Translations under genes and position numbers: made by a program | Notes under the pieces: model-generated | What the model saw: the letters and a program-made list of their open reading frames with translations, nothing else | What the model was told of the DNA's origin: nothing | The model's database searches: none | Part shown: in pieces, positions 1 to 7,983 of the stretch | How positions within the stretch are numbered: position 1 is the stretch's first letter | Layout: the number at the start of each line of letters is the position of its first letter | Assembly: GCF_030815985.1 (NCBI RefSeq) | Contig: NZ_JAUSXM010000001.1 | Location: 186,001-250,000 of the forward strand | Origin: Paenibacillus sp. W2I17 | GTDB taxonomy: Bacteria; Bacillota; Bacilli; Paenibacillales; Paenibacillaceae | Reading direction: 5' to 3' | DNA: 64,000 bases

Positions 1-108
1 ACAGTATCTCTGATCCAGGCCGGTGTTCATGGTATTCTCGTAGGTGAGCATCTCATGCGCAAGGATGATGTCGAGGCGGCTGTATATGATCTGATGGGAC
101 CCAAATGA
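1..108 (+). CDS. trpC: Indole-3-glycerol-phosphate synthase, C-terminal end (partial)
   Basis: This is the last 35 codons of an open frame entering from the left edge and ending at TGA 106-108. It contains the segment GVHGILVGEHLM, typical of the final phosphate-binding loop and helix of the TrpC TIM barrel. TrpC closes the indole ring of indole-3-glycerol phosphate in tryptophan synthesis. Its stop overlaps the ATG of trpF (ATGA), the usual trpC-trpF order. The N-terminal part lies outside the window, so completeness cannot be judged. Confidence 0.9.
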   Translation, partial: TVSLIQAGVHGILVGEHLMRKDDVEAAVYDLMGPK

Positions 109-845
109 TGAATACTTCCATACACGATGGCACAGGCGACAGTATGTCACAACTGAGAAACCCGCTGCCAGCGGCCGTAAAAATATGTGGACTTCAGGAC
201 GTTGAAGTGCTAAAATCGATGATAAACTTGCCTGTGGATTACATTGGTGTTGTTTTTGCCAAATCACGCCGCCGAATCGAACCCGAGCAGGCTGCTGCAT
301 TAAGAACGGTGTTGTTCGAATGGTCTACCTATGATCGGCCGAAGCTTGCGGGTGTGTTTGTGAATCCTACGCTCGAAGAGTTGGAACACATCATGGACGT
401 AGCTCAACTGGATGTTATCCAACTGCATGGACAGGAGACTGCGGAATTTTGCCAGCAGGTGAAGCAGCGGTGGGGTGCCGAGGTGTTTAAAGTTCTTTCT
501 TTTCCCAAAGATGAAACGGGACCGGAAGCTGATGATACAGCCATAAGGGCTCTTGATAATTATGATAAATTCGTGGATGCGATATTGCTTGATACCCATG
601 ATCCTCTATATGGAGGAGGCTCCGGGAAAACGTTTGCCTGGGAGCGAATCCCTGCCTATGCTGAATGGGCAAAAAGTCGCGAAATTGCTCTGTTCGTTGC
701 AGGAGGTTTGCAGCCGGACAATGTACAACAACTAATACAGACATATGCACCTTTCGGCGTCGATGTATCCAGCGGTGTGGAGACTGAAGGTGTGAAGGAT
801 ATTGCCAAAATTACAGCATTCGTAGAAAGGGTGAAGCAGGCATGA
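105..845 (+). CDS. trpF: Phosphoribosylanthranilate isomerase
   Basis: TrpF performs the Amadori rearrangement of N-(5-phosphoribosyl)anthranilate in cytoplasmic tryptophan synthesis. The 246-aa protein has the KICGL strand holding the catalytic cysteine near residue 28, [10 protein letters not shown] with the phosphate-side residues, and the C-terminal AGGLQPDNV and DVSSGVET segments with the catalytic aspartate. The ATG at 105 overlaps the trpC stop. It gives about 20 residues before the barrel that most homologues lack, and ATG 144 (MSQLRNP) is an alternative with a poor ribosome site. The 3' end overlaps trpB by 4 nt, so the genes are probably translationally coupled. Confidence 0.96.
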   Translation: MMNTSIHDGTGDSMSQLRNPLPAAVKICGLQDVEVLKSMINLPVDYIGVVFAKSRRRIEPEQAAALRTVLFEWSTYDRPKLAGVFVNPTLEELEHIMDVAQLDVIQLHGQETAEFCQQVKQRWGAEVFKVLSFPKDETGPEADDTAIRALDNYDKFVDAILLDTHDPLYGGGSGKTFAWERIPAYAEWAKSREIALFVAGGLQPDNVQQLIQTYAPFGVDVSSGVETEGVKDIAKITAFVERVKQA

Positions 846-2041
846 CACATCAATTGCCGGATCAACACGGGCGTTTCGGTCACTTCGGAGGCCGCTTTGT
901 ACCTGAGACACTAATGAACGCACTTATTGAGTTGGAGGAGGCATACAGCCACTTCTCTGAAGATGAGGAATTTAACAAGGAACTGAACTATCTGCTAAGC
1001 GAGTATTCTGGACGTGAAACGCCATTGTATCATGCAGAGCAATTGTCACGCCGATTGGGCGGACCGAAAATTTATCTGAAACGTGAAGATCTCAATCATA
1101 CAGGCGCGCACAAAATTAATAACGCCATTGGACAAGGTTTGCTTGCCAAACGGATGGGCAAAAAGAAAGTTATTGCCGAAACGGGTGCAGGTCAACATGG
1201 CGTAGCGACCGCAACCGTAGCCGCATTGCTTGGACTGGAATGCAAAGTATTTATGGGCGAAGAAGATACAGAGCGTCAGCAGTTAAACGTATTTCGGATG
1301 AAGCTGCTCGGAGCAGAAGTGATTCCGGTGACGTCTGGAACACGGACACTGAAGGATGCTGGTAATGAAGCACTTCGCTACTGGGTCAGCAATGTGGAGG
1401 ATACGTTCTATGTGCTCGGATCAGTGGTTGGCCCTCATCCATATCCGATGATGGTGCGGAATTTCCAACGTGTGATTGGTGATGAGACCCGTCGTCAGAT
1501 TCAGGAGATCGAAGGACGTTTGCCGGATGTAATTGTAGCAGCTGTTGGTGGAGGAAGTAATGCGATCGGTATGTTCTATCCATTTATCGGTGATCAGGAT
1601 GTGAAGCTTGTTGGTGTTGAAGCCGCAGGCAAAGGGGTCGAAACCGAGTATCACGCTGCAACGATGACCAAAGGTACGCATGGTGTATTCCAGGGATCTA
1701 TGAGTTACCTGTTGCAGGATGAGTATGGACAGGTTCAGCCAGCGCATTCCATCTCGGCCGGACTTGATTATCCGGGTGTTGGTCCGGAGCATTCCTATCT
1801 CAAGGATATTGAACGGGCAAAATATGTACCGATCACGGATCAGGAAGCACTGGATGCCCTGCAACTCCTATGTCGGACGGAAGGAATCATTCCTGCTCTG
1901 GAGTCTGCACATGCGGTAGCTCAAGTTGTCAAACTGGCGCCTGAACTCACAGCAGATGATATTGTAGTCATTTGTCTGTCGGGACGTGGAGACAAGGACG
2001 TAGAATCCATCATGAAATACACGGGAGGTGACTTGGGATGA
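842..2041 (+). CDS. trpB: Tryptophan synthase beta chain
   Basis: TrpB condenses indole with serine using pyridoxal phosphate, in the alpha2beta2 complex with TrpA. The 399-aa length is normal. The PLP lysine lies in [10 protein letters not shown] (about K91), the catalytic-loop glutamate in ETGAGQHG, and the phosphate-binding loop is GGGSNAIG around residue 238. The C-terminal SGRGDKD segment is present. The ATG lies inside the trpF stop (ATGA) after a purine-rich site (GGGTGAAG). The gene ends by overlapping trpA by 4 nt, which fits equimolar production of the two subunits. Confidence 0.98.
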   Translation: MTHQLPDQHGRFGHFGGRFVPETLMNALIELEEAYSHFSEDEEFNKELNYLLSEYSGRETPLYHAEQLSRRLGGPKIYLKREDLNHTGAHKINNAIGQGLLAKRMGKKKVIAETGAGQHGVATATVAALLGLECKVFMGEEDTERQQLNVFRMKLLGAEVIPVTSGTRTLKDAGNEALRYWVSNVEDTFYVLGSVVGPHPYPMMVRNFQRVIGDETRRQIQEIEGRLPDVIVAAVGGGSNAIGMFYPFIGDQDVKLVGVEAAGKGVETEYHAATMTKGTHGVFQGSMSYLLQDEYGQVQPAHSISAGLDYPGVGPEHSYLKDIERAKYVPITDQEALDALQLLCRTEGIIPALESAHAVAQVVKLAPELTADDIVVICLSGRGDKDVESIMKYTGGDLG

Positions 2042-2844
2042 ATCTGATGGACCAGACCTTCCAGCAATTGAAGCAACAGAATCGCACGGCACTTATTCCA
2101 TTCTTAACCGTGGGAGACCCGGATGTGGATACAACGATCGATATCATCAAGGAGCTTGAACAGGCCGGAGCGGATATTTTGGAACTGGGTGTTCCCTATT
2201 CCGATCCGCTTGCAGATGGCCCAGTCATTCAGCGTGCTTCCGAACGTGCATTAAAAAGCCAGATTACCATTCGTACTGTGATGGAAACCGCAGCAAAAGC
2301 TCGTAAGGCAGGTGTGAAACTGCCGTTTGTACTGTTCACCTATTATAATCCGGTATTGCAGACAGGGCTGGATGTATTCTTTGATGAATTGGTCAAACAC
2401 GATATTAGTGGCATGATCATTCCGGACCTGCCGATCGAGGAAGCGGAAGAGATGCGAGAACGCGCAAATCGTGCTGGTGTGCATCTGGTGCCGCTTGTTG
2501 CACCTACATCTAATGCTCGGATTGAGCGGATTGTAACGGGGGCGAGTGGCTTTATCTATTGTGTTTCATCCCTTGGGGTAACCGGAGAGAGAGCTTCTTT
2601 CTTTGATGGCGTAGAGAGCTTCATTGAGACGGTGAAAAGTCTGACAGACCTCCCTGTAGCGGTAGGTTTTGGTATCTCCAGTCATGAGCAGGTGGCACAT
2701 TTCTCCCGCATCTGCGATGGCGTTGTTGTAGGTAGTGCCATTGTTCGTCAGGTGGAAGATGCGATTCCTCTGCTTGAAAATCCGGATACGCGTGCAGCGG
2801 GACTGTTGCAAATTCGCAACTTTGTGGCACAATTAAAGGGATAG
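2038..2844 (+). CDS. trpA: Tryptophan synthase alpha chain
   Basis: TrpA cleaves indole-3-glycerol phosphate to indole and passes it to TrpB. The 268-aa barrel contains [18 protein letters not shown], holding the catalytic Glu and Asp (about E47 and D58), [10 protein letters not shown], and the phosphate-binding segments VGFGIS and GSAIV near the C-terminus. Start ATG 2038 overlaps the trpB stop. It is the last trp gene before a small hairpin and hisC, as in the B. subtilis supraoperon trpEDCFBA-hisC-tyrA. Confidence 0.97.
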   Translation: MNLMDQTFQQLKQQNRTALIPFLTVGDPDVDTTIDIIKELEQAGADILELGVPYSDPLADGPVIQRASERALKSQITIRTVMETAAKARKAGVKLPFVLFTYYNPVLQTGLDVFFDELVKHDISGMIIPDLPIEEAEEMRERANRAGVHLVPLVAPTSNARIERIVTGASGFIYCVSSLGVTGERASFFDGVESFIETVKSLTDLPVAVGFGISSHEQVAHFSRICDGVVVGSAIVRQVEDAIPLLENPDTRAAGLLQIRNFVAQLKG

Positions 2845-2845
2845 G

Positions 2846-2864
2846 GATGTCCTGAAAGGACATC
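2846..2864 (+). terminator. Short hairpin between trpA and hisC
   Basis: A perfect 7-bp inverted repeat (GATGTCC / GGACATC) with a 5-nt TGAAA loop lies 2 nt after the trpA stop and is followed only by CTTTTGG-like sequence. The stem is short and the U-run weak, so it is more likely a partial terminator, processing site or 3'-end stabiliser than a full stop. It could reduce read-through into hisC and tyrA. Confidence 0.4.
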
Positions 2865-2930
2865 TTTTGGACACGTGAGGTGCACGCTGATTCGTGTCTA
2901 ACATTATTTCAATAACAGGAGGCGGTCGGG

Positions 2931-4031
2931 TTGAAACCGAAATCCCAGATTGTCAATCTGCCTGTGTACCAGCCGGGCAAACCGATTGAAGAAGTGAAAC
3001 GTGAACTGGGGCTTGAACAAGTCATCAAGCTGGCCTCCAACGAAAACCCGTACGGCAGTTCTCCTGCCGCCCTGGAAGCCATTACGAGAGAAATGACGAA
3101 TATAAGCATATACCCAGATGGTAGCTCGGTTGAGCTGACGGGAGTTCTTGCCAAGCATCTTGGCGTTGAACGGAATAACTTAATATTTGGTTGTGGTTCC
3201 GATGAGATTATTGCTTTGATCACGCGAGCTTTCTTCTTGCCGGGTGACGAGACCATCATGGCAGATCAGACATTCTCCGTATATAAAAGCAATGCAGATA
3301 TTGAGGGTGCCGTGACCATCGAAGTGCCTCTGAAAGATGGCACGCATGATCTGAGCGCGATGCTCGCGCAAATTAACGACAAAACCAAAGCAGTATGGGT
3401 GTGTAATCCAAATAATCCGACAGGTACAATTATCTCCGAGCAGGAACTTACAGCCTTTATGGACCGTGTGCATGCTCATGTGATGGTCATACTGGACGAA
3501 GCTTATTATGAATTCGTAACCGATGAAGCATATCCGCAAAGCGTACCATTGATCGAACGGTATCCGAACTTGGTCATCCTGCGGACATTCTCCAAAATTT
3601 ACGGTTTGGCTTCGCTTCGGATCGGATATGGTATTGCACGTCCCGAAATTATTGATTTGATTAACCGTGTACGTGAACCGTTTAACACTTCTCGTTTTGG
3701 ACAGGTTGCGGCAACCGCTGCACTACTGGATCAGGATTTTGTTCAAGAGTGCTCGAAGCGGAATGCAACGGATCGGGATTACCTACAAAATGAATTTACA
3801 CGGCTCGGATTGTCGTATTTCCCTTCACAGGGTAATTTCATTATGGTTGACCTGAATATGCCTTCGGCAATTGCGTTCCAATCCTTGCTCAAACAAGGCA
3901 TTATCGTTCGCTCAGGATTCCACGTATACCCAACTTACATTCGTGTGTCCGTCGGAACATCAGAACAGAACCGTGCATTTGTCACGGCACTGGAGAACAC
4001 GCTGGCTGAGAAGGCGGTAGCACGCCCTTAA
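2931..4031 (+). CDS. hisC: Histidinol-phosphate aminotransferase
   Basis: HisC transaminates histidinol phosphate. In Bacillales with this gene order the same enzyme also serves phenylalanine and tyrosine synthesis, which explains its place between trpA and tyrA. The 366-aa fold-type I PLP enzyme shows ASNENPYGSSP, WVCNPNNPTGT, the aspartate in ILDEAYYEF, and the Schiff-base lysine in RTFSKIYGLASLRIGY. The start is TTG 2931, chosen because AGGAGG lies 8 nt upstream and the N-terminus (MKPKSQIVNLPVYQPGKP) matches the family. A hairpin precedes it. Confidence 0.95.
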   Translation: MKPKSQIVNLPVYQPGKPIEEVKRELGLEQVIKLASNENPYGSSPAALEAITREMTNISIYPDGSSVELTGVLAKHLGVERNNLIFGCGSDEIIALITRAFFLPGDETIMADQTFSVYKSNADIEGAVTIEVPLKDGTHDLSAMLAQINDKTKAVWVCNPNNPTGTIISEQELTAFMDRVHAHVMVILDEAYYEFVTDEAYPQSVPLIERYPNLVILRTFSKIYGLASLRIGYGIARPEIIDLINRVREPFNTSRFGQVAATAALLDQDFVQECSKRNATDRDYLQNEFTRLGLSYFPSQGNFIMVDLNMPSAIAFQSLLKQGIIVRSGFHVYPTYIRVSVGTSEQNRAFVTALENTLAEKAVARP

Positions 4032-4057
4032 TACTGGCGATGAAAGAGTGAGGACCC

Positions 4058-5152
4058 ATGAAACTAAAAATTGCAATGATTGGTGTAGGACTCATCGGCG
4101 GTTCACTGGCGCTTTGCTTCAAAGGCAAGCCAGATGTAACCGTGATGGGCTACGCCCACTTGGATGAACTGAAGGACAAGTACATAGCGAGCGGTGTAGT
4201 GGATGATGCTACGCTCTCTCTGGAAGAAGCGGTAGAGGATGCCGACTTTATTTTTTTGTGCGTTCCTGTAGGTTTGTTAGAATCCTATTTCGAAAAGCTC
4301 TCCAAGCTGCCATTGAAAAAAGGATGTATTATCACGGACGTAGGAAGCACTAAAGCTTCCATTGCCGCTTGTGCCGAGCATGTGCGGTTGACTGACGCTT
4401 ACTTCATTGGTGGTCATCCTATGGCGGGGTCGGAGCGTGCAGGCGTAGATGCGGCCTCAGCTGTGTTGTTTGAGAATGCATACTATGTCTTAACCCCTTC
4501 AGAACATGTACCTGAGGAAGCCTACAGCAGGCTGTCTGAGCTGCTTGCGTATACGCGGGCACAGATCGTGCGTGTGGAGCCTCTGCTGCACGATGACATC
4601 GTGGGGGCGATTAGTCATCTGCCACATGTTATTGCTGTTGCGCTGGTGAATCAGGTGCGTGAATATAATGAGTCGAATCCACTGTATAAAATGCTGGCTG
4701 CAGGGGGGTTCCGGGATATTACCCGGATTGCGTCCAGTGATGCGATTGTGTGGAGAGATATCTTGCTTAGCAACCGTGATGTGCTGCTGGGCTTGCTTAA
4801 GGACTGGAATAGCCAGATGACGGCCTTTACGGATATGCTGGAGCATAAGAACGGTGAAGGCATAGAGGAGGCATTCCGTCAGGCCCGTGAGTTCCGCAGT
4901 GTATTGCCCGAACGACGCAAAGGCATGATTTCGCCGTTATTTGATCTGTATACTGATGTTCAGGATGCACCGGGTATGATCGGTAAGATCGCAACTGAGC
5001 TTGGGGCGAATGATATCAACTTGAGCAACTTGGAGATTATCGAAAACCGGGTGGATGTGCCGGGCATTATGCGTCTGTCTTTCCGTCAGGAAGAAGATAT
5101 GGAACGAGCCAAGACGTTATTGGATTCCTTAGGCTATCAAGTGTGGATATAA
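4058..5152 (+). CDS. tyrA: Prephenate dehydrogenase with C-terminal ACT domain
   Basis: TyrA converts prephenate to 4-hydroxyphenylpyruvate with NAD+ for tyrosine synthesis. In the 364-aa protein, residues 5-15 (MIGVGLIGGSL) are the dinucleotide-binding glycine loop. GGHPMAGSE is the substrate-binding histidine region, and HDDIVGAISHLPH is the second conserved helix. From about residue 295 a regulatory ACT domain follows (DAPGMIGKIATELG). Feedback control by tyrosine is expected from the family but not shown here. ATG 4058 follows GTGAGGA. A strong terminator directly follows, ending the trp-hisC-tyrA unit. B. subtilis has aroE next; here it is absent. Confidence 0.96.
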   Translation: MKLKIAMIGVGLIGGSLALCFKGKPDVTVMGYAHLDELKDKYIASGVVDDATLSLEEAVEDADFIFLCVPVGLLESYFEKLSKLPLKKGCIITDVGSTKASIAACAEHVRLTDAYFIGGHPMAGSERAGVDAASAVLFENAYYVLTPSEHVPEEAYSRLSELLAYTRAQIVRVEPLLHDDIVGAISHLPHVIAVALVNQVREYNESNPLYKMLAAGGFRDITRIASSDAIVWRDILLSNRDVLLGLLKDWNSQMTAFTDMLEHKNGEGIEEAFRQAREFRSVLPERRKGMISPLFDLYTDVQDAPGMIGKIATELGANDINLSNLEIIENRVDVPGIMRLSFRQEEDMERAKTLLDSLGYQVWI

Positions 5153-5160
5153 AACGAGAA

Positions 5161-5183
5161 AGAGGGCGAAAGCCCTCTTTTTT
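5161..5183 (+). terminator. Rho-independent terminator after tyrA
   Basis: A 7-bp GC-rich stem (AGAGGGC / GCCCTCT) with a GAAA tetraloop is followed by five further T residues. It lies 9 nt beyond the tyrA stop and closes the aromatic amino-acid operon. Confidence 0.9.
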
Positions 5184-5293
5184 GTGAGGTTATATTGGAG
5201 TAGTTGTTATTTGATTTTCAGTCACGAAAAAAAGGATGTATTATCCTGAATTACCGAAAGATATAATTAATTCAAACAATTTTACTGAAAGTG

Positions 5294-5322
5294 TTGACAA
5301 AATGAAAACGTATACATATAAT
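5294..5322 (+). promoter_or_regulatory. Consensus sigma-A promoter for an intergenic transcript
   Basis: TTGACA (5294-5299) and TATAAT (5317-5322) are exact consensus hexamers with a 17-bp spacer. No gene begins within 500 bp downstream, and a terminator lies about 80 nt after the predicted start point near 5329. The promoter therefore appears to serve a short non-coding transcript. Confidence 0.85.
5302..5316 (+). promoter_or_regulatory. Catabolite-responsive element (cre) candidate inside the promoter spacer
   Basis: The sequence ATGAAAACGTATACA fits the B. subtilis cre consensus WTGNAANCGNWNNCW at every fixed position. It sits between the -35 and -10 hexamers, where bound CcpA would block RNA polymerase. 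This suggests carbon-catabolite repression of the small transcript. CcpA binding itself is inferred from the pattern only. Confidence 0.65.
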
Positions 5323-5328
5323 AAGGGT

Positions 5329-5410
5329 ACAGTATGGTTTCTCTCCACTCCTATCCAATAACTGTATTGCTCCACGTGAGCAATGGCCGCTTATGTAAGC
5401 GGTCTTTTTT
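5329..5410 (+). ncRNA. Candidate small regulatory RNA, about 80 nt
   Basis: The predicted transcript runs from just after the TATAAT box to a U-tract. It begins with an unstructured pyrimidine-rich stretch (CTCTCCACTCCTATCC, 5341-5356). A 7-bp hairpin follows (ATTGCTC / GAGCAAT, about 5366-5384), then a terminator hairpin (CCGCTTA / TAAGCGG, 5387-5402) with eight T residues. CU-rich single-stranded segments of this kind in Gram-positive small RNAs often pair with Shine-Dalgarno sequences. No convincing ORF lies within it. Identity with a known RNA family was not established. The strand and both ends follow from promoter and terminator positions. Confidence 0.6.
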
Positions 5411-5880
5411 TTGTCTTAAAAAGTTATGGGGAAGGTATTTATATGTTAATAGTTACATTTGAACTTACATCCTCTATTTACATCTCCCTCCTTAATCTGT
5501 TAGGATACCTTAGATCAAATATATATCACATTTTTGTAACCTTTTCAGTATGTCGTCCGTCTATATAAGCAAGGGTTACCAAAAAGGCTCAAAATGAAGT
5601 CATGAACGTGAAAATGACCGCATATGAATGACAGGTCGGGTTCTGTGGATACCAATGGATTTGCCAGGATGATGCAGACCGTTGTACAATAAATACTGTT
5701 AATGTAGAAACGTTGGGGAAATTGCCATTACATAGGGGAATTTGGCGGGAAGGCCAGTTATGGCGCTGAACGCTGTTTATATGCGGTGAGAACCGCAACT
5801 TTTTTGTGCCTGTTCGGTAATACATGGATAGAGTCGAACGGGGAGAAGCACATGGATGGGCGAGGAGGGGTCGCACTCAA
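5411..5880. other. Intergenic stretch before the ECF sigma gene
   Basis: This AT-rich stretch holds no supported gene. The open frame entered from the small RNA terminator (5383-5568) lacks a ribosome site and starts inside the hairpin, so it was not accepted. No clear sigma-A or ECF-type promoter was recognised for the downstream sigma gene; a GAAAC near 5706 has no well-spaced partner. Confidence 0.5.
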
Positions 5881-6474
5881 ATGACGGATTCCCAGTTGAT
5901 TCGAGAGATCAAGGAAGGTAACCTGGAGTTATATTCCGAGCTGATGAGTCGTTATCAGCGTAAAATACTGGCTTTCGTATATCATATGTTGAAAAGTTCC
6001 AATATGGAGCTGCTTGCGGAAGATCTCTGTTCTGAGACTTTCTATAAGGCGTTCCGCAGTCTGCACTCTTTCCGTGAGGTGGATGCCTCATTCTCAACCT
6101 GGTTATATACCATTGCGAGAAATACGGTACTGAGTGAGCTTCGCAAACAGCGCAGCGGAAATGTCCCACTTGAAGAGAGCGGGATTGTTCCCGTTGCTCC
6201 TTCGGAGAATGCCCCGGAGTATGCTGTACTACGCAGCGAGCGGGTAATGCTGGTTAGGGATGCGATTAACAATTTGCCGGAGAAGCAGCGTTCTGCGATT
6301 ATACTCCGAGAGTATGATCAACTAGACTACCAAGAGATTGCGAATATTCTTGGGCAGAGCGTCAGTTCTGTGAAATCGCTATTATTCAGAGCAAGATCAA
6401 GCGTAAAAACTCAATTGGAACCTTATTTCTTCGAACCGGTGTACGAGCCATATGAAGGGATGAAGAACCGATGA
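5881..6474 (+). CDS. ECF-family RNA polymerase sigma factor
   Basis: This 197-aa protein has the two-domain layout of extracytoplasmic-function sigma factors. Region 2 spans roughly residues 20-90 (FVYHMLKSSNMELLAEDLCSETF, then FSTWLYTIARNT for -10 recognition). Region 4 spans about 130-185 (NNLPEKQRSAIILREYDQLDYQEIANILGQSVSSVKSLLFRAR, a helix-turn-helix). ATG 5881 was chosen over ATG 5824 because GAGGAGGGG lies 9-12 nt upstream and it matches family N-termini. The stop overlaps the anti-sigma gene (ATGA), so the pair is coupled and the factor is probably held inactive at the membrane. The regulon is unknown. The pair occupies the place of aroE-ypiA in B. subtilis. Confidence 0.92.
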   Translation: MTDSQLIREIKEGNLELYSELMSRYQRKILAFVYHMLKSSNMELLAEDLCSETFYKAFRSLHSFREVDASFSTWLYTIARNTVLSELRKQRSGNVPLEESGIVPVAPSENAPEYAVLRSERVMLVRDAINNLPEKQRSAIILREYDQLDYQEIANILGQSVSSVKSLLFRARSSVKTQLEPYFFEPVYEPYEGMKNR

Positions 6475-7106
6475 ATTGCAACGAAGCCCAGGAACTGTTT
6501 GCACTGGTCTGGGACTTGCCGGAAACTCATCCTCAGCGGATTGCATTTCATGCTCATCTCGCTGGTTGTGAAGAGTGCTCCGAGCAGTTTGAGGTCTGGG
6601 AAGAAGCTCAGATCTTGCTGCACAGCATCCCGGTTCCAGTGACAGAACAACAGGCAGAGAGAGTGAACCGTAACGTTATGGACCGGATCTACGCGGAGTC
6701 TCCATGGCTTCTGCCAGAAGAGGTAAAGGTTAATCGTTTCTCTGCTGTGATCCGCAAGCATATGTCTTTGTGGATCGCCGCGTTCCTGGCTATTTTTTTA
6801 TGCAGCTTTCTGTATATGGCAATGTTTAAGCCAGACGTATCAGAAGCTGAGCAAACCAAGGTTGTTGCTACGGGTATTCTGGAGACAGGGGTTGCCGGAA
6901 GCGGACCATCGTCCTCTGGAATGTATCAGTACAACATGACTGGAGCGGACAGAGGGAGTATCATAGAACCTTTTGTTGTGAGCATGGGACCTGCTTATCC
7001 GCAGTATTGGATGGCCCTCTCTTTACTTGCAATAGGAATGGCGTTATTTTCTCTTGGACGTATGCATCGAACAACGAATAAACGCAAACAAGGTGCGAGT
7101 GCATAG
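6471..7106 (+). CDS. Membrane anti-sigma factor with zinc-finger (ZAS/HC2) domain
   Basis: The 211-aa product begins with a cysteine-rich cytoplasmic domain. HAHLAGCEECSEQF (about residues 26-39) carries the HxxxCxxC pattern of zinc-binding anti-sigma domains. A first transmembrane helix lies near 102-120 (LWIAAFLAIFLCSFLYM). An extracytoplasmic Ser/Gly-rich segment and a second helix near 183-200 (YWMALSLLAIGMALFSLG) follow, with a basic tail. Two helices are unusual, since many anti-sigmas of this type have one. It starts within the stop of the sigma gene and presumably sequesters that sigma. The signal it senses cannot be read from the sequence. Confidence 0.88.
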   Translation: MNCNEAQELFALVWDLPETHPQRIAFHAHLAGCEECSEQFEVWEEAQILLHSIPVPVTEQQAERVNRNVMDRIYAESPWLLPEEVKVNRFSAVIRKHMSLWIAAFLAIFLCSFLYMAMFKPDVSEAEQTKVVATGILETGVAGSGPSSSGMYQYNMTGADRGSIIEPFVVSMGPAYPQYWMALSLLAIGMALFSLGRMHRTTNKRKQGASA

Positions 7107-7149
7107 GTAATTACCTTTCGTTCGCCGTGTGGAGAAATGAGGGATGTAA

Positions 7150-7749
7150 GTGCGAATCGGGCTTATTCGTCACGGTCTTACAGACTGGAATGCGGCGGGC
7201 CGTATACAGGGTCAGACGGATATTCCTCTGAATGGAGAAGGTCGTGAACAGGCAGAGCGCCTGGGAAGACGTCTGCTGACGGAAGAATACCAATGGGACT
7301 ATATCATCACAAGTGGATTATCGAGGGCACAGGAAACAGGGGAGATTATCTCTAAACTGTTGAATGTACCATTGCTTGAGCCGGACGCACGGTTGAAAGA
7401 AAGGGCTTTTGGTCAGATTGAAGGTCTAACTTCAGAAGAACGGGTTGCCCGTTGGGGCAAATCCTGGGAGACATTGGACTTGGGACAGGAGCAGATAGCG
7501 GATATCCAGATTCGTGCACTGGCGTTTCTGGAAGATCTATGGTCTGCCTATCCGGACCAAAACGTCCTCATTGTCACTCACGGAGCTTTCTTGGCCAACC
7601 TGTTAACAGCCTTGTATAAAGATCGGTATACAGAACGGATTGGAAACCTGTCACTGACGATCCTGGAAAAGGAACGTGATGACTGGAGTCCGCTGTTGTA
7701 TAATTGCACACGACATCTGTCTTTGGACACAGCGAAACAACCTGAGTAA
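7150..7749 (+). CDS. Histidine phosphatase (phosphoglycerate mutase-like) family protein
   Basis: The 199-aa protein shows the branch-1 histidine phosphatase signature: RHGLTDWN at residues 6-13 with the catalytic histidine, GQTDIPLNGEG, ITSGLSRAQET with the second arginine, LKERAFGQIEG, and VTHGAFL near residue 141 with the second active histidine. GTG 7150 was chosen because GAGGGATGTAA lies just upstream and the frame begins directly with the first strand. Members act on phosphorylated small molecules such as sugar or nucleotide phosphates. The exact substrate here cannot be assigned, and glycolytic mutase activity is unlikely at this length. A terminator overlaps its end. Confidence 0.88.
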   Translation: MRIGLIRHGLTDWNAAGRIQGQTDIPLNGEGREQAERLGRRLLTEEYQWDYIITSGLSRAQETGEIISKLLNVPLLEPDARLKERAFGQIEGLTSEERVARWGKSWETLDLGQEQIADIQIRALAFLEDLWSAYPDQNVLIVTHGAFLANLLTALYKDRYTERIGNLSLTILEKERDDWSPLLYNCTRHLSLDTAKQPE

Positions 7750-7771
7750 GCTAACTTGGGTTGTTTTTTTT
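7736..7771 (+). terminator. Rho-independent terminator after the histidine phosphatase gene
   Basis: AACAACC (7736-7742) pairs with GGTTGTT (7759-7765) and is followed by a T-run to 7771. The upstream arm lies inside the last codons of the gene. Between here and 7984 there is only one weak 23-codon frame (7893-7964). Confidence 0.75.
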
Positions 7772-7983
7772 GCGTTTTATGGGGAAATAAAGACTTTATA
7801 TGATTTCAAACCTCTCATTTTTCTTCTGATTGACCAACTCGGGGCATAGTATGGTTTAAAACATAAAAGATTTCCAAAAAGAGGTTTAGATTATGGGAAT
7901 TCCGTCAACGATGTTTACAAAACCAAACTATTTCAGGCTCCGAATCAGCAGTCGAAGTAGTTAACGGGCGAGGCGATGGACCC

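Noticed and set aside
5383..5568. Possible 61-aa ORF in the tyrA-sigma interval
   Set aside because: The start lies inside the small-RNA terminator and lacks a Shine-Dalgarno sequence; composition is low-complexity hydrophobic.
5700..5740. Possible ECF-type promoter (GAAAC near 5706) for the first sigma gene
   Set aside because: The candidate -10 (CATA) is 19 nt away and does not fit CGTA/CGTC, so spacing and sequence are both poor.
7893..7964. 23-codon frame MGIPSTMFTKPNYFRLR with a weak ribosome site (AGAGG)
   Set aside because: It is short, of biased composition and not near any regulatory structure; chance is the simpler reading.
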